A DNA stretch of 64,000 bases from positions 1,240,001-1,304,000 of the forward strand of contig NZ_CP134949.1 of assembly GCF_032116555.1 (NCBI RefSeq). Direction: 5' to 3'. Each line of letters begins with the position of its first letter. The stretch's first letter is position 1. Below the pieces are notes generated by a model. The model was given only the letters and a program-made list of their open reading frames with translations, was not told where the DNA came from and ran no database searches. This DNA is from Halobaculum sp. XH14 (GTDB lineage Archaea > Halobacteriota > Halobacteria > Halobacteriales > Haloferacaceae). Of the stretch, positions 25,491 through 34,929 are shown one piece after another. The translations under genes and the position numbers were made by a program.

Positions 25491-27884
25491 TCAGTCGTCG
25501 TCAGCCGCGACGGTCTCCCCGTCGAACGCGAAGCCGGAGTCCCCGCTCGTTCCCCCGCGCCCCGCTTCCTCGGCCACGCTGTCCCCGTTCACCTCGCGCT
25601 CGTGCTCAGTCTCGAACTGCTCGGTGAGGCTCCGCAGTTCGGTGGCGCGCTCGGAGACCCGTGCCACCTCGCCGCTCACCTGATCGAGCGACGCGCTCTG
25701 CTCCTCGGCGGCCGCGGAGACGGTGTCGGCCTCGGCCGCGGTCTCCTCGCTCACGGTCGCCACGTCCTCGGCGAGCGTGGCGACTTCCTCGGCCGAGGCG
25801 GCCTGGTCGTCGGCGGCCCTGCTGATCGACTGGACGCCGTCGTTGGCCGACTCCACGGCGTCCACGACGTCCTCCAGCGCGGAGAGGCCCGCTTCGATGG
25901 TCTCTGTGCCGTCCGCGACCCGCTCGCGCATCCCCTCGATGTCCGCGACGGCGTCGTCGGTCGAGTCCTGCACCTGCTCGACCAGGCCCGCGATCCTGGC
26001 GGTCGCCTCCCGCGTCTCGGTTGCGAGCGACTTGACCTCCTCGGCGACGACCGCGAACCCCTCGCCCGCCTCGCCCGCACGGGCGGCCTCGATGCTCGCG
26101 TTCAGCGCGAGCACGTTCGTCTGTTCCGCGATGCCGTCGATGAGTTCGACGATCTCGCCGATCTCCTCGACCTCGGACTCAAGCCCGCCCACGGCGTCCG
26201 CCGTCTCCTCGCTCGCGGACTCGATCGCCGCCATCTCGTCGACGGCCGCGTCCGCGAGCGCCGTCCCCTCCTCGCCCGTCTCGACTGCTTCCGTCGACTG
26301 CTCCGCGACCTCGCCGGCGGTGGCCGCGACCTCCTCGACGGCCGCAGAGAGCTGTCCCATCTCCGAGGTGACCTCCGAGAGGTGCTCGGACTGCTCTGCC
26401 GCGCCGGCCGAGATCTCGTCGGTCGCGCTCGCCACCTCGCGGCTCGCCTGCTCGGCCTCCGCGACGCCCTCGCTCGCCTCCGTGCTCGACCGCGCAACCT
26501 CGTCGGCGACGCTGTCGACGCGACCGACCGTGCGCTCGAGGTCCGCGAGCATCCCGTTGCACGCGTGGGCGACCGAGCGCATCGCTTCGTTGTCGGTCTC
26601 GGCGGGCAGCCGCACCGTGAGGTCGCCGTCGGCGGCCGCGTCGAGTCGGTCGCCGTACGCGGCGGCGACGCGTTCGAGCTCCTCGTTCGTCGCCTCCATC
26701 TCCGCGATTAGCGAGCGCAGGTCGGCCCGCATCGACAGCAGCGACTCGCCGAGCTCGCCGGGCACGTCCTCGTCGAACGCGGCCGCGTCGAACTCCTTCC
26801 GGGCCACCGCGTCGGCCTGTGCGGACGCCGAATCGAGGTACTCGGTCACGTCGACGATGGCGTTGCGAACGTCGCCGACCTCGTCGATGCGGTCCGTCCG
26901 GGTCGCGTCGACGTCCGTCTCCCCGTTCGCGAGCGCCTCGGCGCGCCCGGCGAGCCCCCGGAGCGTCACCCCGGTCGTCCGGCCCATCGTCACGCCCAGC
27001 ACGACGAACCCGAGCAGCGACAGGCCGATGACGATCAGGAACCCGCGCCGGACGTCCGTGGCAAGCGCGTACGCGCTCGATTTGGGAACCGTCGTGACGA
27101 CGACCCAGTCGGTCCCCTCGACCGGAGCGTAGGCCGTGACGACGTCGCTGCCGTCCGCCTCGTGAACGCCGGATTCACCCGAAGACGCGGCGTTCACTGC
27201 GGGCGCTTCCGTACCGCCCGGGTAGGTGCTTCCCGCACGGTCGACGTCGGAGGCGAACTGGACGGTCGCGGTCCGGCCGTCGACGACGCGCGTGAACCGT
27301 TCGGTCCCGGCCGACCGCAGCGCCGCGTCACGGGCGGTCGCGTTCACGGTCATCACGACCGCGTTCGTGGTGCCGGGCACGTAGCTGGCGAACGCCACCT
27401 TCCGTTGATCGTCGTCGCCGAAGACGCTCGAAACGGCCGTCCCGACGGGGGAGAGCCCGACCAGGGACTGGCTCCCGGTCTCCTCCCAGACCACGCCGTC
27501 GAGCGTCGTGCCGACCGCGGCCTCGTCGCTGCTCACGTTGACCCGCATCGTCTCGGCGTCGACGTAGTGGAGCGCCGCCACGTCGCCGGGGAGCCGGTTC
27601 ACCTCGGTGCCGAACAGCGTCTTCATCCCCGTGTCGTCGCGCCCCTTCGCCATGTCGGAGACGAGCCGCGTCGTCTGGCGGTGCTCCTCGACCCAGCCGC
27701 CGAGGTCCGCCGCGTTCAACTCGGCGCTCGAACGGAGGTCGTCGTGGGTCCGCTCGCGGAGGTCCGACGCGACCTGTCCCTGCATCGCCGCGCCCACGCC
27801 GGCGACGACGACCAGCGTCAGGAGGGTCACCGCCGCGAACTTCCGCAGGTACGAGCGGCGGATCGCGTCCGGAACGAGTGTCAT
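25491..27884 (-). CDS. methyl-accepting chemotaxis transducer (membrane)
   Basis: A 797-residue transducer: membrane helix 1 (about 15-33), extracellular Cache-like sensor (34-278), membrane helix 2 (280-300), HAMP (about 300-350), a second HAMP-like segment (405-455), and the coiled-coil signalling domain. The conserved hairpin tip is around 584-620 ([20 protein letters not shown]). Glu/Gln-rich stretches flank it as methylation regions. The ligand is not predictable. TATA-like GAGTTTAACT on the coding strand (27907-27916) is 27 bases before the ATG. No che genes nearby, so it signals to a remote CheA/CheW. Confidence 0.95.
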   Translation of the reverse strand: MTLVPDAIRRSYLRKFAAVTLLTLVVVAGVGAAMQGQVASDLRERTHDDLRSSAELNAADLGGWVEEHRQTTRLVSDMAKGRDDTGMKTLFGTEVNRLPGDVAALHYVDAETMRVNVSSDEAAVGTTLDGVVWEETGSQSLVGLSPVGTAVSSVFGDDDQRKVAFASYVPGTTNAVVMTVNATARDAALRSAGTERFTRVVDGRTATVQFASDVDRAGSTYPGGTEAPAVNAASSGESGVHEADGSDVVTAYAPVEGTDWVVVTTVPKSSAYALATDVRRGFLIVIGLSLLGFVVLGVTMGRTTGVTLRGLAGRAEALANGETDVDATRTDRIDEVGDVRNAIVDVTEYLDSASAQADAVARKEFDAAAFDEDVPGELGESLLSMRADLRSLIAEMEATNEELERVAAAYGDRLDAAADGDLTVRLPAETDNEAMRSVAHACNGMLADLERTVGRVDSVADEVARSSTEASEGVAEAEQASREVASATDEISAGAAEQSEHLSEVTSEMGQLSAAVEEVAATAGEVAEQSTEAVETGEEGTALADAAVDEMAAIESASEETADAVGGLESEVEEIGEIVELIDGIAEQTNVLALNASIEAARAGEAGEGFAVVAEEVKSLATETREATARIAGLVEQVQDSTDDAVADIEGMRERVADGTETIEAGLSALEDVVDAVESANDGVQSISRAADDQAASAEEVATLAEDVATVSEETAAEADTVSAAAEEQSASLDQVSGEVARVSERATELRSLTEQFETEHEREVNGDSVAEEAGRGGTSGDSGFAFDGETVAADDD

Positions 27885-28036
27885 ACCGAGGCTCGCGGAA
27901 GCCGCAAGTTAAACTCGCGGCCGCAGTTCTCGTCGGTGAGAACGGCGTTCCGGGACGCCCGTTCGGTCGCCCGGAGACCGCCGGGTCGGCCTGATCGGGA
28001 GTTCTTGCCGTCGGGCCGATCCAACTCCCGGTCCGG

Positions 28037-28528
28037 TCAGCCCTCGAGCCGGTCCGCAACGTTCTCCAGCTGGGTCCGCCGCTCCTCGACGGCGACCCGC
28101 CGGAGTTCCGACTCGTTCTCGCTCGGGCACTCGAGCGAGGGGACGGGCGTCGGGCGGCCGTCGTCGTCGAGCGCGACGAACGTGAAAAACGAGGAGGTGG
28201 TCACGCGCTCATCGCCGGTCCGCGGGTTCTCGGCGCGGACGTCGACTTTCACGTCCACGCTCGTCCGGCCGGTGTTGAACACGTACGCCTCGACGACGGC
28301 GACCTCGCCCAGATCGATCGGCGAGATGAAGTCGACGTGGTCCATCGACGCGGTGACGACCTGTTCGGAGGCGAAGCGCATCCCGGCGATGGCCCCGCAG
28401 ATGTCCATCCAGTGGAGCACCGTCCCCCCGAGCGCGCGGCCGAGGTAGTTCGTGTCGTTCGGCAACAGGAGTTCGGTCATCTCGGTGTACGACTCGGCGA
28501 GCGCCACCCCGTCGCGTCCGTCCGTCAT
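28037..28528 (-). CDS. acyl-CoA thioesterase, hotdog fold
   Basis: A 163-residue protein. The hotdog domain features are LLLPNDTNYLGRALGGTVLHWMD (shown in family members as N-xx-G...GG), VTASMDHVDFISPIDLGEV and VDVKVDVRAENP. Hydrolyses acyl-CoA; chain length unknown. Similar to YciA/BACH-type enzymes. ATG 28528 fits the family N-terminus; the open frame extends further upstream into the 3' end of the transducer gene. It sits between two chemotaxis transducers without an obvious link. Confidence 0.88.
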   Translation of the reverse strand: MTDGRDGVALAESYTEMTELLLPNDTNYLGRALGGTVLHWMDICGAIAGMRFASEQVVTASMDHVDFISPIDLGEVAVVEAYVFNTGRTSVDVKVDVRAENPRTGDERVTTSSFFTFVALDDDGRPTPVPSLECPSENESELRRVAVEERRTQLENVADRLEG

Positions 28529-28625
28529 GGCTCGGCGTTCGACCCCTCGGCGTATGAACCCCGGCGTTGGGTCGCCGGTGTGTCGTGATGGCTCGCCACG
28601 GAACCGACTCCGTTGCCCTCCCGGC

Positions 28626-30002
28626 TCACTCCGTCCGCAGTTCCTCGACGCTCTCCTCGACCTCCCGGACGCGCTGGCGGCCCTCGGCGGCGGTGTCGGC
28701 GACGGCATCGAGCCGGTCCTCCAGCGTCTCGATCTCCGAGACCGCGTCCTCGACCATCGCGGCGACCTCCTCGGCCGAGGCGGCCTGGTCGTCGGTCGCC
28801 TCCGCGACCTGCGCGGCCCCGTCGGCCGTCTCCTCGACCGCCGCCGAGATCTCGGAGAGCGCCTCGGTCACGCCGTCGATGCGCTCGATGGCGGCCGACA
28901 CCTCGTCGGTCGTCGCGTCGAGCAGCCTGGCGGTCTCGTGGCTCCGCTCTTGCATGTCGCCGACGAGGTCGTCGACGCGCTCGGCGTGCTCGCGGCTCTC
29001 CTCGGCGAGCGACTTGACCTCCTCGGCGACGACCGCGAACCCCTCGCCCGCCTCGCCCGCCCTGGCGGCCTCGATGCTCGCGTTCAGCGCCAGCATGTTC
29101 GTCTGCTCGGCGATGCCGTCGATGAGTTCGACCACCTCGCCGACCTCGTCGGCCCGGTCGGTCAGGTCGTCGACCGCGCCCGCGACCTCGTCGGTCGCGT
29201 CCTCGACGCCGGCCATCGCGTCGGCGACGTCGGTGGCCGCGTCGTCGCCCTCCTCCACGAGGTCGCGCGTCCGGTCGCTGGCGACGGTCACCTGCTCGGC
29301 GCTGGCGGCGATCTCCTCGACGCTGGCGCTCTGGTCGGTCATCTCCCCCGCGATCTCCCGCATCCGCTCGGCCTGCTTGGCCGCGAACTCGTCGGCGTCG
29401 TCAGCGAACTCCGCGACCTCGTCGACGGCGTCCGCGAGGTCGGCGGTGCGTTCCCGGATCGCGCCGCTCACCCGCGACTGGAGGCGTTCGAGGTCGCGCT
29501 GTCGCCTGACGTGGTCGGTCACGTCCGCGGCGACCGAGAACGCCCCGACCGGTTCGCCGTCCGGCGCGGTGAGCGGGACCGCGTACACCTGCAGCGCCTT
29601 GTCGCTCCCCGGGATCTCGCGGACGTCGTCCTCGGCGACCGTCTCCCCGAGCCGCGAGACTTTTTCGGCCAGCGTCTCCTCGGTTCCCTCGGTGCCGAGC
29701 ACCTCGTGGGCGTTGTTGCCGACTGCCTCCGCCTCGCTGATGCCGACCATCTCGGTGTGGGCCTCGTTCCAGTGGGTGATCTGCCCGCCGTCGTCGACGA
29801 CGAGCGCGCTCTCGGGGAGCGCCGCGACGAGCCCGTCGAACATGTCGCGCCAGAACGCCGCTTCCAGTCGGTCGCGCTCGGCCGGCCCGGCAGGGTCCGC
29901 GCGTTCGAGATACGACTCGGCGAGCCGTTCGGCTCCGTCCGTCGTCGGCCGGCCTCCGCCGGGTACGTGTCTCCCGGCGGATCCGCCCTCGGTGTCGCTC
30001 AT
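28626..30002 (-). CDS. soluble PAS-containing chemotaxis transducer
   Basis: A 458-residue protein without membrane helices. PAS domain about 50-165 ([20 protein letters not shown], then DVTDHVRRQ as the PAC end), then a signalling coiled coil with the hairpin [20 protein letters not shown]. Cytoplasmic transducers of this kind sense internal signals in haloarchaea. The hairpin region is nearly identical at DNA level to that of the membrane transducer 3 kb away. The coding strand has GCTATAAC (30029-30036) about 30 bases before the ATG, a good TATA candidate. Confidence 0.93.
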   Translation of the reverse strand: MSDTEGGSAGRHVPGGGRPTTDGAERLAESYLERADPAGPAERDRLEAAFWRDMFDGLVAALPESALVVDDGGQITHWNEAHTEMVGISEAEAVGNNAHEVLGTEGTEETLAEKVSRLGETVAEDDVREIPGSDKALQVYAVPLTAPDGEPVGAFSVAADVTDHVRRQRDLERLQSRVSGAIRERTADLADAVDEVAEFADDADEFAAKQAERMREIAGEMTDQSASVEEIAASAEQVTVASDRTRDLVEEGDDAATDVADAMAGVEDATDEVAGAVDDLTDRADEVGEVVELIDGIAEQTNMLALNASIEAARAGEAGEGFAVVAEEVKSLAEESREHAERVDDLVGDMQERSHETARLLDATTDEVSAAIERIDGVTEALSEISAAVEETADGAAQVAEATDDQAASAEEVAAMVEDAVSEIETLEDRLDAVADTAAEGRQRVREVEESVEELRTE

Positions 30003-30092
30003 GTCGTCGGCGGATACACCTCGGCCGTGTTATAGCTTCCCGGGCAATTATTCGTCCTGATTCTGGGGCCGCCGCTTCCCGCCGTTCCCGCC

Positions 30093-30563
30093 TCAGCGCC
30101 CGCGTTCCTCGTCCCCGAACTCGTCGCCGCCGCTCATCTCGATCGACTCGGGCGACTGGCCGGCCGCGTCGACGACCTCGTCGCCGACGAGGATGGGGCA
30201 CTCGAACCGCGTGGCGAGCGCGATGGCGTCGCTCGGGCGGGCGTCGAAGACGAACGACTCCGGCTCGCCGTCCTCGTAGCGTTCCGCGTCGACCTTGCCG
30301 TAGAACGTGCCGTCGGTGATGTCGTCGATGCGGACCGAGTCGACCGCGCCGCCGAACTCGGTGAGCATCTCCACGAGGAGGTCGTGGGTGAGCGGGCGGT
30401 CGAAGACGCCGCCGTCCATCGCCAGGCGGATCGACTGGGCCTGATCGCGCGTCACGAAGATCGGGAGCACTTCCCCGCGAACCCGTAACACGACCGCGGG
30501 AACCTCCTCGCCGTCGGGGCCGACGCCGACGCCGATGCCGGCGACCTCCGCCTCGTGGTCCAT
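30093..30563 (-). CDS. bifunctional nuclease (DUF151) family protein
   Basis: A 156-residue protein. Family traits are RGEVLPIFVTRDQAQSIRLAM, PLTHDLLVEMLTEFGG, then the helix FDARPSDAIALATRFECPI with the conserved RPSDA. Plant members show DNase and RNase activity; archaeal activity is not established. The final ~25 residues (SPESIEMSGGDEFG) are a variable acidic tail. Upstream is the first large intergenic repeat region, so it is the first gene of its own transcript. Confidence 0.9.
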   Translation of the reverse strand: MDHEAEVAGIGVGVGPDGEEVPAVVLRVRGEVLPIFVTRDQAQSIRLAMDGGVFDRPLTHDLLVEMLTEFGGAVDSVRIDDITDGTFYGKVDAERYEDGEPESFVFDARPSDAIALATRFECPILVGDEVVDAAGQSPESIEMSGGDEFGDEERGR

Positions 30564-31098
30564 GCGAGTACGTTCGGGCGGCGGGTAGGAATACCTACCG
30601 CGTGCTCCGTTGGGATCGTTCTCAAAAGGGGGCCGTGCCAGTCGTCCTCTGAAGTGATTTGACCGTCGCTTCGACCGCCTCGAAAGCCCCCGCGGTTATC
30701 GACTCGGTGCGGCCGCTGCGCTCCTCGCATCACTCGCTTCGCTCGTTCGCTGTGCTTCTCGTCCCTCGCACGAGCGGTCTCGCTACGCTCGACCGCCGCG
30801 CCACGTGGATTGCCCAACCGATGCGGTCGGCGCGTGCCGGCGGGCCTCCGTGCCCGCCGGGTGCGCGCGAGGGATGAGCGAGGAGCGCAGCGACGAGCGA
30901 ATCGGCTGGGGAGGCGTGTGGCTGTGCAGTGGCGGGGCGGGTGGGACTGAAAGGGGCCGCGGGGGCTTTCGAGGCAGTCGATGCACCCACCGAACCAACG
31001 ACCGAGCCGAGACGGTCGAACCGACCGAAGAACCACCGGAATCACCCCGACGACCGACTCCGACACACGTAAACGGGGTCGGAGGGAAGACGCCGCCA
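30564..31098. other. 535-base gene-free gap with repeat element
   Basis: Contains a 299-base inverted-repeat element (30677-30975) plus promoter regions on each side. The stretch 30976-31098, leading to the TraB gene, has no convincing TATA box. Open frames here are by-products of high GC and repetitive GCGAGC-type sequence, and none looks like a protein. Confidence 0.7.
30677..30975. repeat. 299-bp element with perfect 19-bp terminal inverted repeats
   Basis: Left end GCCTCGAAAGCCCCCGCGG (30677-30695) and right end CCGCGGGGGCTTTCGAGGC (30957-30975) are exact reverse complements. Inside, AGGAGCGCAGCG occurs forward at 30881-30892 and reversed at 30714-30725. A 48-base block at 30730-30777 is the reverse complement of 36584-36631 with one mismatch. 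30941-30962 is identical to 36681-36702. No coding capacity and no clear target-site duplication. It resembles a MITE or a large RNA-forming hairpin. Confidence 0.85.
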
Positions 31099-32826
31099 AT
31101 GAACGAGGACACCGACGACGGCGTCCCCGCGCCGCCGGAGCCGTCCGGGTCGGCCGGCGAGGGGAGCGTCCGCGTCGTCGGCACCGCCCACGTCTCCGAG
31201 GAGTCGGTCACCGAGGTCGAGGAGACCATCGAGGCGGAGCGGCCCGACGTCGTCGCGGTCGAACTCGACGAGGGACGCTACCGTCAGATGAAGGGCGAGA
31301 CGCCCGACGACCTCGACCCGGGCGACCTGCTCCAGGGCAACACCGTCTTCCAGTTCCTCGCCTACTGGATGCTCTCGTACGTCCAGACGCGGATGGGCGA
31401 CCGGTTCGACGTCGAACCCGGCGCGGAGATGATGGCCGCCGTCGAGACCGCAGAGGAGTTCGGCCTCGGCGTCGCGCTGGTCGACCGCGACATCCAGACC
31501 ACCATCCAGCGGTTCTGGGCCCGGATGTCGGTCCTGGAGAAGGCCCGAATGGTCGGCGCACTGGCGTTCGGCGTCACCGACCCCAGGATCGCCGGCGTCG
31601 CCGTCGGGCTGGTCGTCGGCCTGCTGCTCGGTCCCGTCCTCGCGCTGTTCGGCGGGGCCGTCGGGCTCACCGACGCGCTGCTGGCGCAGGTGGCGACCGG
31701 CGCGTTCGCGGGCGTCGTTGTCGGCGTTCTGGCGAGCTATCTCGCGGCGGAACTCGGGCTGGACTCGACGACGGGCCTCTTCGGCAGCGTCGCCGCCGGC
31801 GCGGTCGGCGGCTCGGTCGTGTTCGTCACGGGCGCGGGCGCCGGTGCGGTCACCGGGCTGCTCTCGCCGTTCGTCGTCGGCGCGATCGGCAGCCTCGTCC
31901 TGGGCCTCGTCGTCGGAATCGGCGTCGGACTGCTCGCCGCGGCGACGATGAGCCTGACCGGCATCGGGCTGGCGAGCGAGGAGGAACTGGAGGAGATGGA
32001 GGGGTTCGACCCGGCCGAACTCACCGACACCGACGTGGTGAGCGCGATGATGGAGGAGTTCCGCCAGTTCTCCCCGGGCGGCGCGGAGGCGCTCATCGAC
32101 GAGCGCGACGCGTTCATCGCCCACCGGCTCGTCGGCCTCCGGGAGGCCGGCTTCTCGGTCGTCGCCGTCGTCGGCGCGGGCCACCGCGAGGGGATCGAAC
32201 GCTACCTCGCGGACCCGGCGACCATCCCCCCGATGGAGTCGATCACGGGGACGGCGAAATCCCGCGGCGTCCCCTGGGGGAAGGTCGTCGGCTACGGCGT
32301 CACCGTGGCGTTCCTCGCGTTCTTCCTCCTGCTGGCGATGGCGGGGGTCCGGAACGAACAGCTCCTCACGCTGTTTGCCGCGTGGTTCCTCATCAACGGC
32401 GTGTTCGCGGCCGGGCTGGCGAAGGCGGCCGGCGCGCGCTGGAGTTCCGCGGGCGTCGGCGGGCTGGTCGCCTGGATGACCTCCATCAACCCCGCGCTCG
32501 CGCCCGGCTGGTTCACCGGCTACATGGAACTGCGCCACCTGACCGTCAACGTCGCCGACATCGGCCGGCTGAACGAACTGCTCGCCGACGAAACGCGCCC
32601 CATCGGCGACGTCCTGCGCGACATGCTCGACGTGCCGCTGTTCAAGCTCATCGTCATCGTGGCGATGACGAACATCGGGAGCATCATCGCCACCGTGCTG
32701 TTCGGGCTGTACGTGCTCCCGCAGTTCTCCAGCAGCTTCGACGCCGGCGTCACACGGCTCATGCTGGAGGGGGCACGCGAGAGCGCCCGCATCGTCTGGA
32801 CGACGGTCCGGGGGGTGCTCGCGTGA
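31099..32826 (+). CDS. TraB-family membrane protein
   Basis: A 575-residue protein. The TraB/GumN-like domain begins at about 24: RVVGTAHVSEESV (His31), DVVAVELDEGRYRQ (Glu55), and ends with the motif GAGHREGIERYL near 358-369. Within and after it are about eight hydrophobic membrane segments rich in Gly/Ala/Val. TraB family proteins resemble metal-dependent proteases (Tiki/EreA superfamily); archaeal substrates unknown. ATG 31099 begins the family-like part; the open frame upstream runs through repeat DNA. The stop overlaps the GTG of the M50 gene, so the two are coupled. Confidence 0.9.
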   Translation: MNEDTDDGVPAPPEPSGSAGEGSVRVVGTAHVSEESVTEVEETIEAERPDVVAVELDEGRYRQMKGETPDDLDPGDLLQGNTVFQFLAYWMLSYVQTRMGDRFDVEPGAEMMAAVETAEEFGLGVALVDRDIQTTIQRFWARMSVLEKARMVGALAFGVTDPRIAGVAVGLVVGLLLGPVLALFGGAVGLTDALLAQVATGAFAGVVVGVLASYLAAELGLDSTTGLFGSVAAGAVGGSVVFVTGAGAGAVTGLLSPFVVGAIGSLVLGLVVGIGVGLLAAATMSLTGIGLASEEELEEMEGFDPAELTDTDVVSAMMEEFRQFSPGGAEALIDERDAFIAHRLVGLREAGFSVVAVVGAGHREGIERYLADPATIPPMESITGTAKSRGVPWGKVVGYGVTVAFLAFFLLLAMAGVRNEQLLTLFAAWFLINGVFAAGLAKAAGARWSSAGVGGLVAWMTSINPALAPGWFTGYMELRHLTVNVADIGRLNELLADETRPIGDVLRDMLDVPLFKLIVIVAMTNIGSIIATVLFGLYVLPQFSSSFDAGVTRLMLEGARESARIVWTTVRGVLA

Positions 32827-33455
32827 ACGGGCTCTCGTTTTCCGCCCCGGAGCGCCGGGACCTGCTCGTCGCGTGGCTGGCGCTCGGACTCGCGTTCGCG
32901 CTCTTCTTCATCGGCGGCGGCCCGGCGGTCATCGCGGCGCTCTCCTCCGGGGGCCTCGGGGGGCTCGCCACGGCGTTCGTGATCAGCCTGCTCACGGCGG
33001 GCGTCGGCTTCCTGCTGCACGAACTCGCCCACAAGGTCGTCGCGGTACGATACGGCCAGCGGGCGGCGTTCCGAGCCGACTACGGCATGCTGTTTCTCGC
33101 CGTCGTCTCGGCGCTCGCGGGGTTCCTCTTTGCCGCGCCGGGCGCGGTCCACCACCAGGGACGGATCACGAAGCGCGAACACGGGCTCATCGCGCTCGCC
33201 GGGCCGGCCGTCAACGTGGTTCTCGGAACGCTGTTCCTCCCGATCCTGCTGCTCGCCCCCTCGGGGAGCGGACCGCTCGCGCTGATCGGCTCGTACGGCG
33301 TCGCGGTGAACTACCTGCTCGGCGCGTTCAACCTCATCCCCTTCGGCCCGCTCGACGGCGCGACCGTCCGCTCGTGGAGCACCCCGATCTGGTTCGTCAG
33401 CTTCCTCGTCTGTGCGGCGCTCGCGGTGTTCTTCGGGTTCGCCGCGCTGCCGTAG
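32823..33455 (+). CDS. M50-type (site-2) membrane metalloprotease
   Basis: A 210-residue, mostly hydrophobic protein with about six helices. HELAHK at 66-71 gives the zinc motif HExxH (His66, Glu67, His70), and the third ligand is probably Asp178 in NLIPFGPLDGATV, the place of the family NPDG motif. This is a minimal site-2 protease without PDZ domain. It starts at GTG overlapping the TraB stop (GTGA), so both are made together. Possibly cleaves a membrane-bound regulator; substrate unknown. Confidence 0.9.
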   Translation: MNGLSFSAPERRDLLVAWLALGLAFALFFIGGGPAVIAALSSGGLGGLATAFVISLLTAGVGFLLHELAHKVVAVRYGQRAAFRADYGMLFLAVVSALAGFLFAAPGAVHHQGRITKREHGLIALAGPAVNVVLGTLFLPILLLAPSGSGPLALIGSYGVAVNYLLGAFNLIPFGPLDGATVRSWSTPIWFVSFLVCAALAVFFGFAALP

Positions 33456-33501
33456 GGGTGCGATGGCGGCCCGCCGCACGTTGCCACCATGGGCCAAACC
33501 T

Positions 33502-33513
33502 AACCAACTGGTT
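33502..33513. promoter_or_regulatory. AACCA-AC-TGGTT inverted repeat before ALDH
   Basis: A 5+5 inverted repeat with 2-base spacer, 16 bases before the ALDH ATG in a 73-base gap. It would lie around the transcription start of a leaderless message, a place where a repressor could act. Short, so it may be chance. Confidence 0.3.
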
Positions 33514-33528
33514 CCCGTAGAGGCCCCC

Positions 33529-34929
33529 ATGGAGAGCGTGAACCCGGCGACCGGCGAGACGGTCGGCAGCTACGAGGAACCGAGCGACGGGGAGGTCGAG
33601 GCGGCGCTCGAAACGGCGACCGAGACGTTCGAATCCTGGCGCGGGACCACCGTCCAGCACCGGGCCGACCTGCTGGTGGACGCGGGCGACCTGCTCCGCG
33701 AGCGCGTCGACGAGTACGCCGAACTGATGACCCGCGAGATGGGCAAACCCGTCTCACAGGCTCGGGCCGAGGTGCGAAAGTGCGCGACGCTGTGTGACTA
33801 CTACGCCGAGCGCGCGGACGAACAGCTCGCGGACGAGGTGATCGGTAGCGAGTCCGACGCCCACACGCTCGTCTCTTACGAACCGCTCGGGCCGGTGCTC
33901 GCGGTGATGCCCTGGAACTTCCCGTTCTGGCAGGTGTTCCGCTTTGCCGTGCCGAACCTCGCCGCCGGCAACGTCGGCCTCCTGAAACACGCCTCGAACG
34001 TCCCCGGCTGTGCGCGCGCCATCGAGGAAGTGTTCCACGACGCGGGGTTCCCCGAGGGGTCGTTTCGGACGCTGCTCGTCGGCTCCGGGGAGATCGACGC
34101 CATCCTCGAGGACGAGCGTGTCCGGGCGGCGACGCTCACCGGGAGCGTGGGCGCCGGCCGCGCCGTCGCCGAGAAGGCGGGCGCGGAACTGAAGAAGACG
34201 GTGCTCGAACTCGGCGGCAGCGACCCGTTCGTCGTCCTTGACGACGCCCCCATGGACCGCACGGTGGGGAGCGCCGTCTACGGTCGCTGTCAGAACAACG
34301 GCGAGTCCTGCATCGCCGCCAAGCGGTTCATCGTCGCCGACGAGGTGTACGACGAGTTCCTCGACCGGTTCGTCGCGGAGATGGCGGACCTGACGATCGG
34401 TGACCCGCTCGAGGAAGGCACCGACATCGGGCCGATGGCCCAGCAGGGACTCATGGAAGAACTGCACGAGCAGGTCGAGGCCACCGTGGCCGCCGGCGCG
34501 ACGGTCCACACCGGCGGCGAGCCGATGGACCGGGAGGGATCGTACTACCCGCCGACGGTGCTCTCGGACGTCCCCCCCGGCTCGCCCGCGGACACCGAGG
34601 AACTGTTCGGTCCGGTCGCCTCGGTCTGGCGGGTCGAGAGCGAGGCGGAGGCCGTCGAACTGGCGAACGACTCGCGGTTCGGCCTCGGCGCAAGCGTCTG
34701 GACCGACGACCCCGAACGGGGGGAACGGGTCGCCAGGCAGTTGGAGGCCGGCTGCTGTTTCGTCAACGAGATCGTGAAGTCCGACCCGCGGCTCCCGTTC
34801 GGCGGCGTGAAGGAGTCGGGGTACGGCCGCGAACTCTCCCGACACGGCATCCGGGAGTTCCTCAACCGGAAGACGGTCTGGGTCCAGCACGGGGACTCCT
34901 CGACCGGACTCGACTCCCTGTCGGAATGA
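33529..34929 (+). CDS. NAD(P)-dependent aldehyde dehydrogenase, succinate-semialdehyde type
   Basis: A 466-residue ALDH. Catalytic Cys261 is in NNGESCIAAKR and the general base Glu227 in VLELGGSDPF; the cofactor-binding PWNFPFWQVFR and GSVGAGRAVA are present. The N-terminal MESVNPATGETVGSY and the KESGYGRELSRHGIREF end fit succinate-semialdehyde dehydrogenase-like members, but substrate is not provable from sequence. ATG 33529 gives the usual N-terminus. Its last bases overlap the ATG of a ThDP-dependent enzyme (34926), so the two may act on one pathway, the decarboxylase/synthase supplying or consuming an aldehyde. Confidence 0.93.
   Translation: MESVNPATGETVGSYEEPSDGEVEAALETATETFESWRGTTVQHRADLLVDAGDLLRERVDEYAELMTREMGKPVSQARAEVRKCATLCDYYAERADEQLADEVIGSESDAHTLVSYEPLGPVLAVMPWNFPFWQVFRFAVPNLAAGNVGLLKHASNVPGCARAIEEVFHDAGFPEGSFRTLLVGSGEIDAILEDERVRAATLTGSVGAGRAVAEKAGAELKKTVLELGGSDPFVVLDDAPMDRTVGSAVYGRCQNNGESCIAAKRFIVADEVYDEFLDRFVAEMADLTIGDPLEEGTDIGPMAQQGLMEELHEQVEATVAAGATVHTGGEPMDREGSYYPPTVLSDVPPGSPADTEELFGPVASVWRVESEAEAVELANDSRFGLGASVWTDDPERGERVARQLEAGCCFVNEIVKSDPRLPFGGVKESGYGRELSRHGIREFLNRKTVWVQHGDSSTGLDSLSE

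Noticed and set aside
30677-30975. Complete insertion sequence
   Set aside because: Perfect terminal repeats but no transposase frame and no obvious target duplication, so at most a non-autonomous element.
30805-31098. N-terminal extension of the TraB gene through repeat DNA
   Set aside because: The extension lies in the inverted-repeat element and its right flank; family-like sequence begins at ATG 31099.
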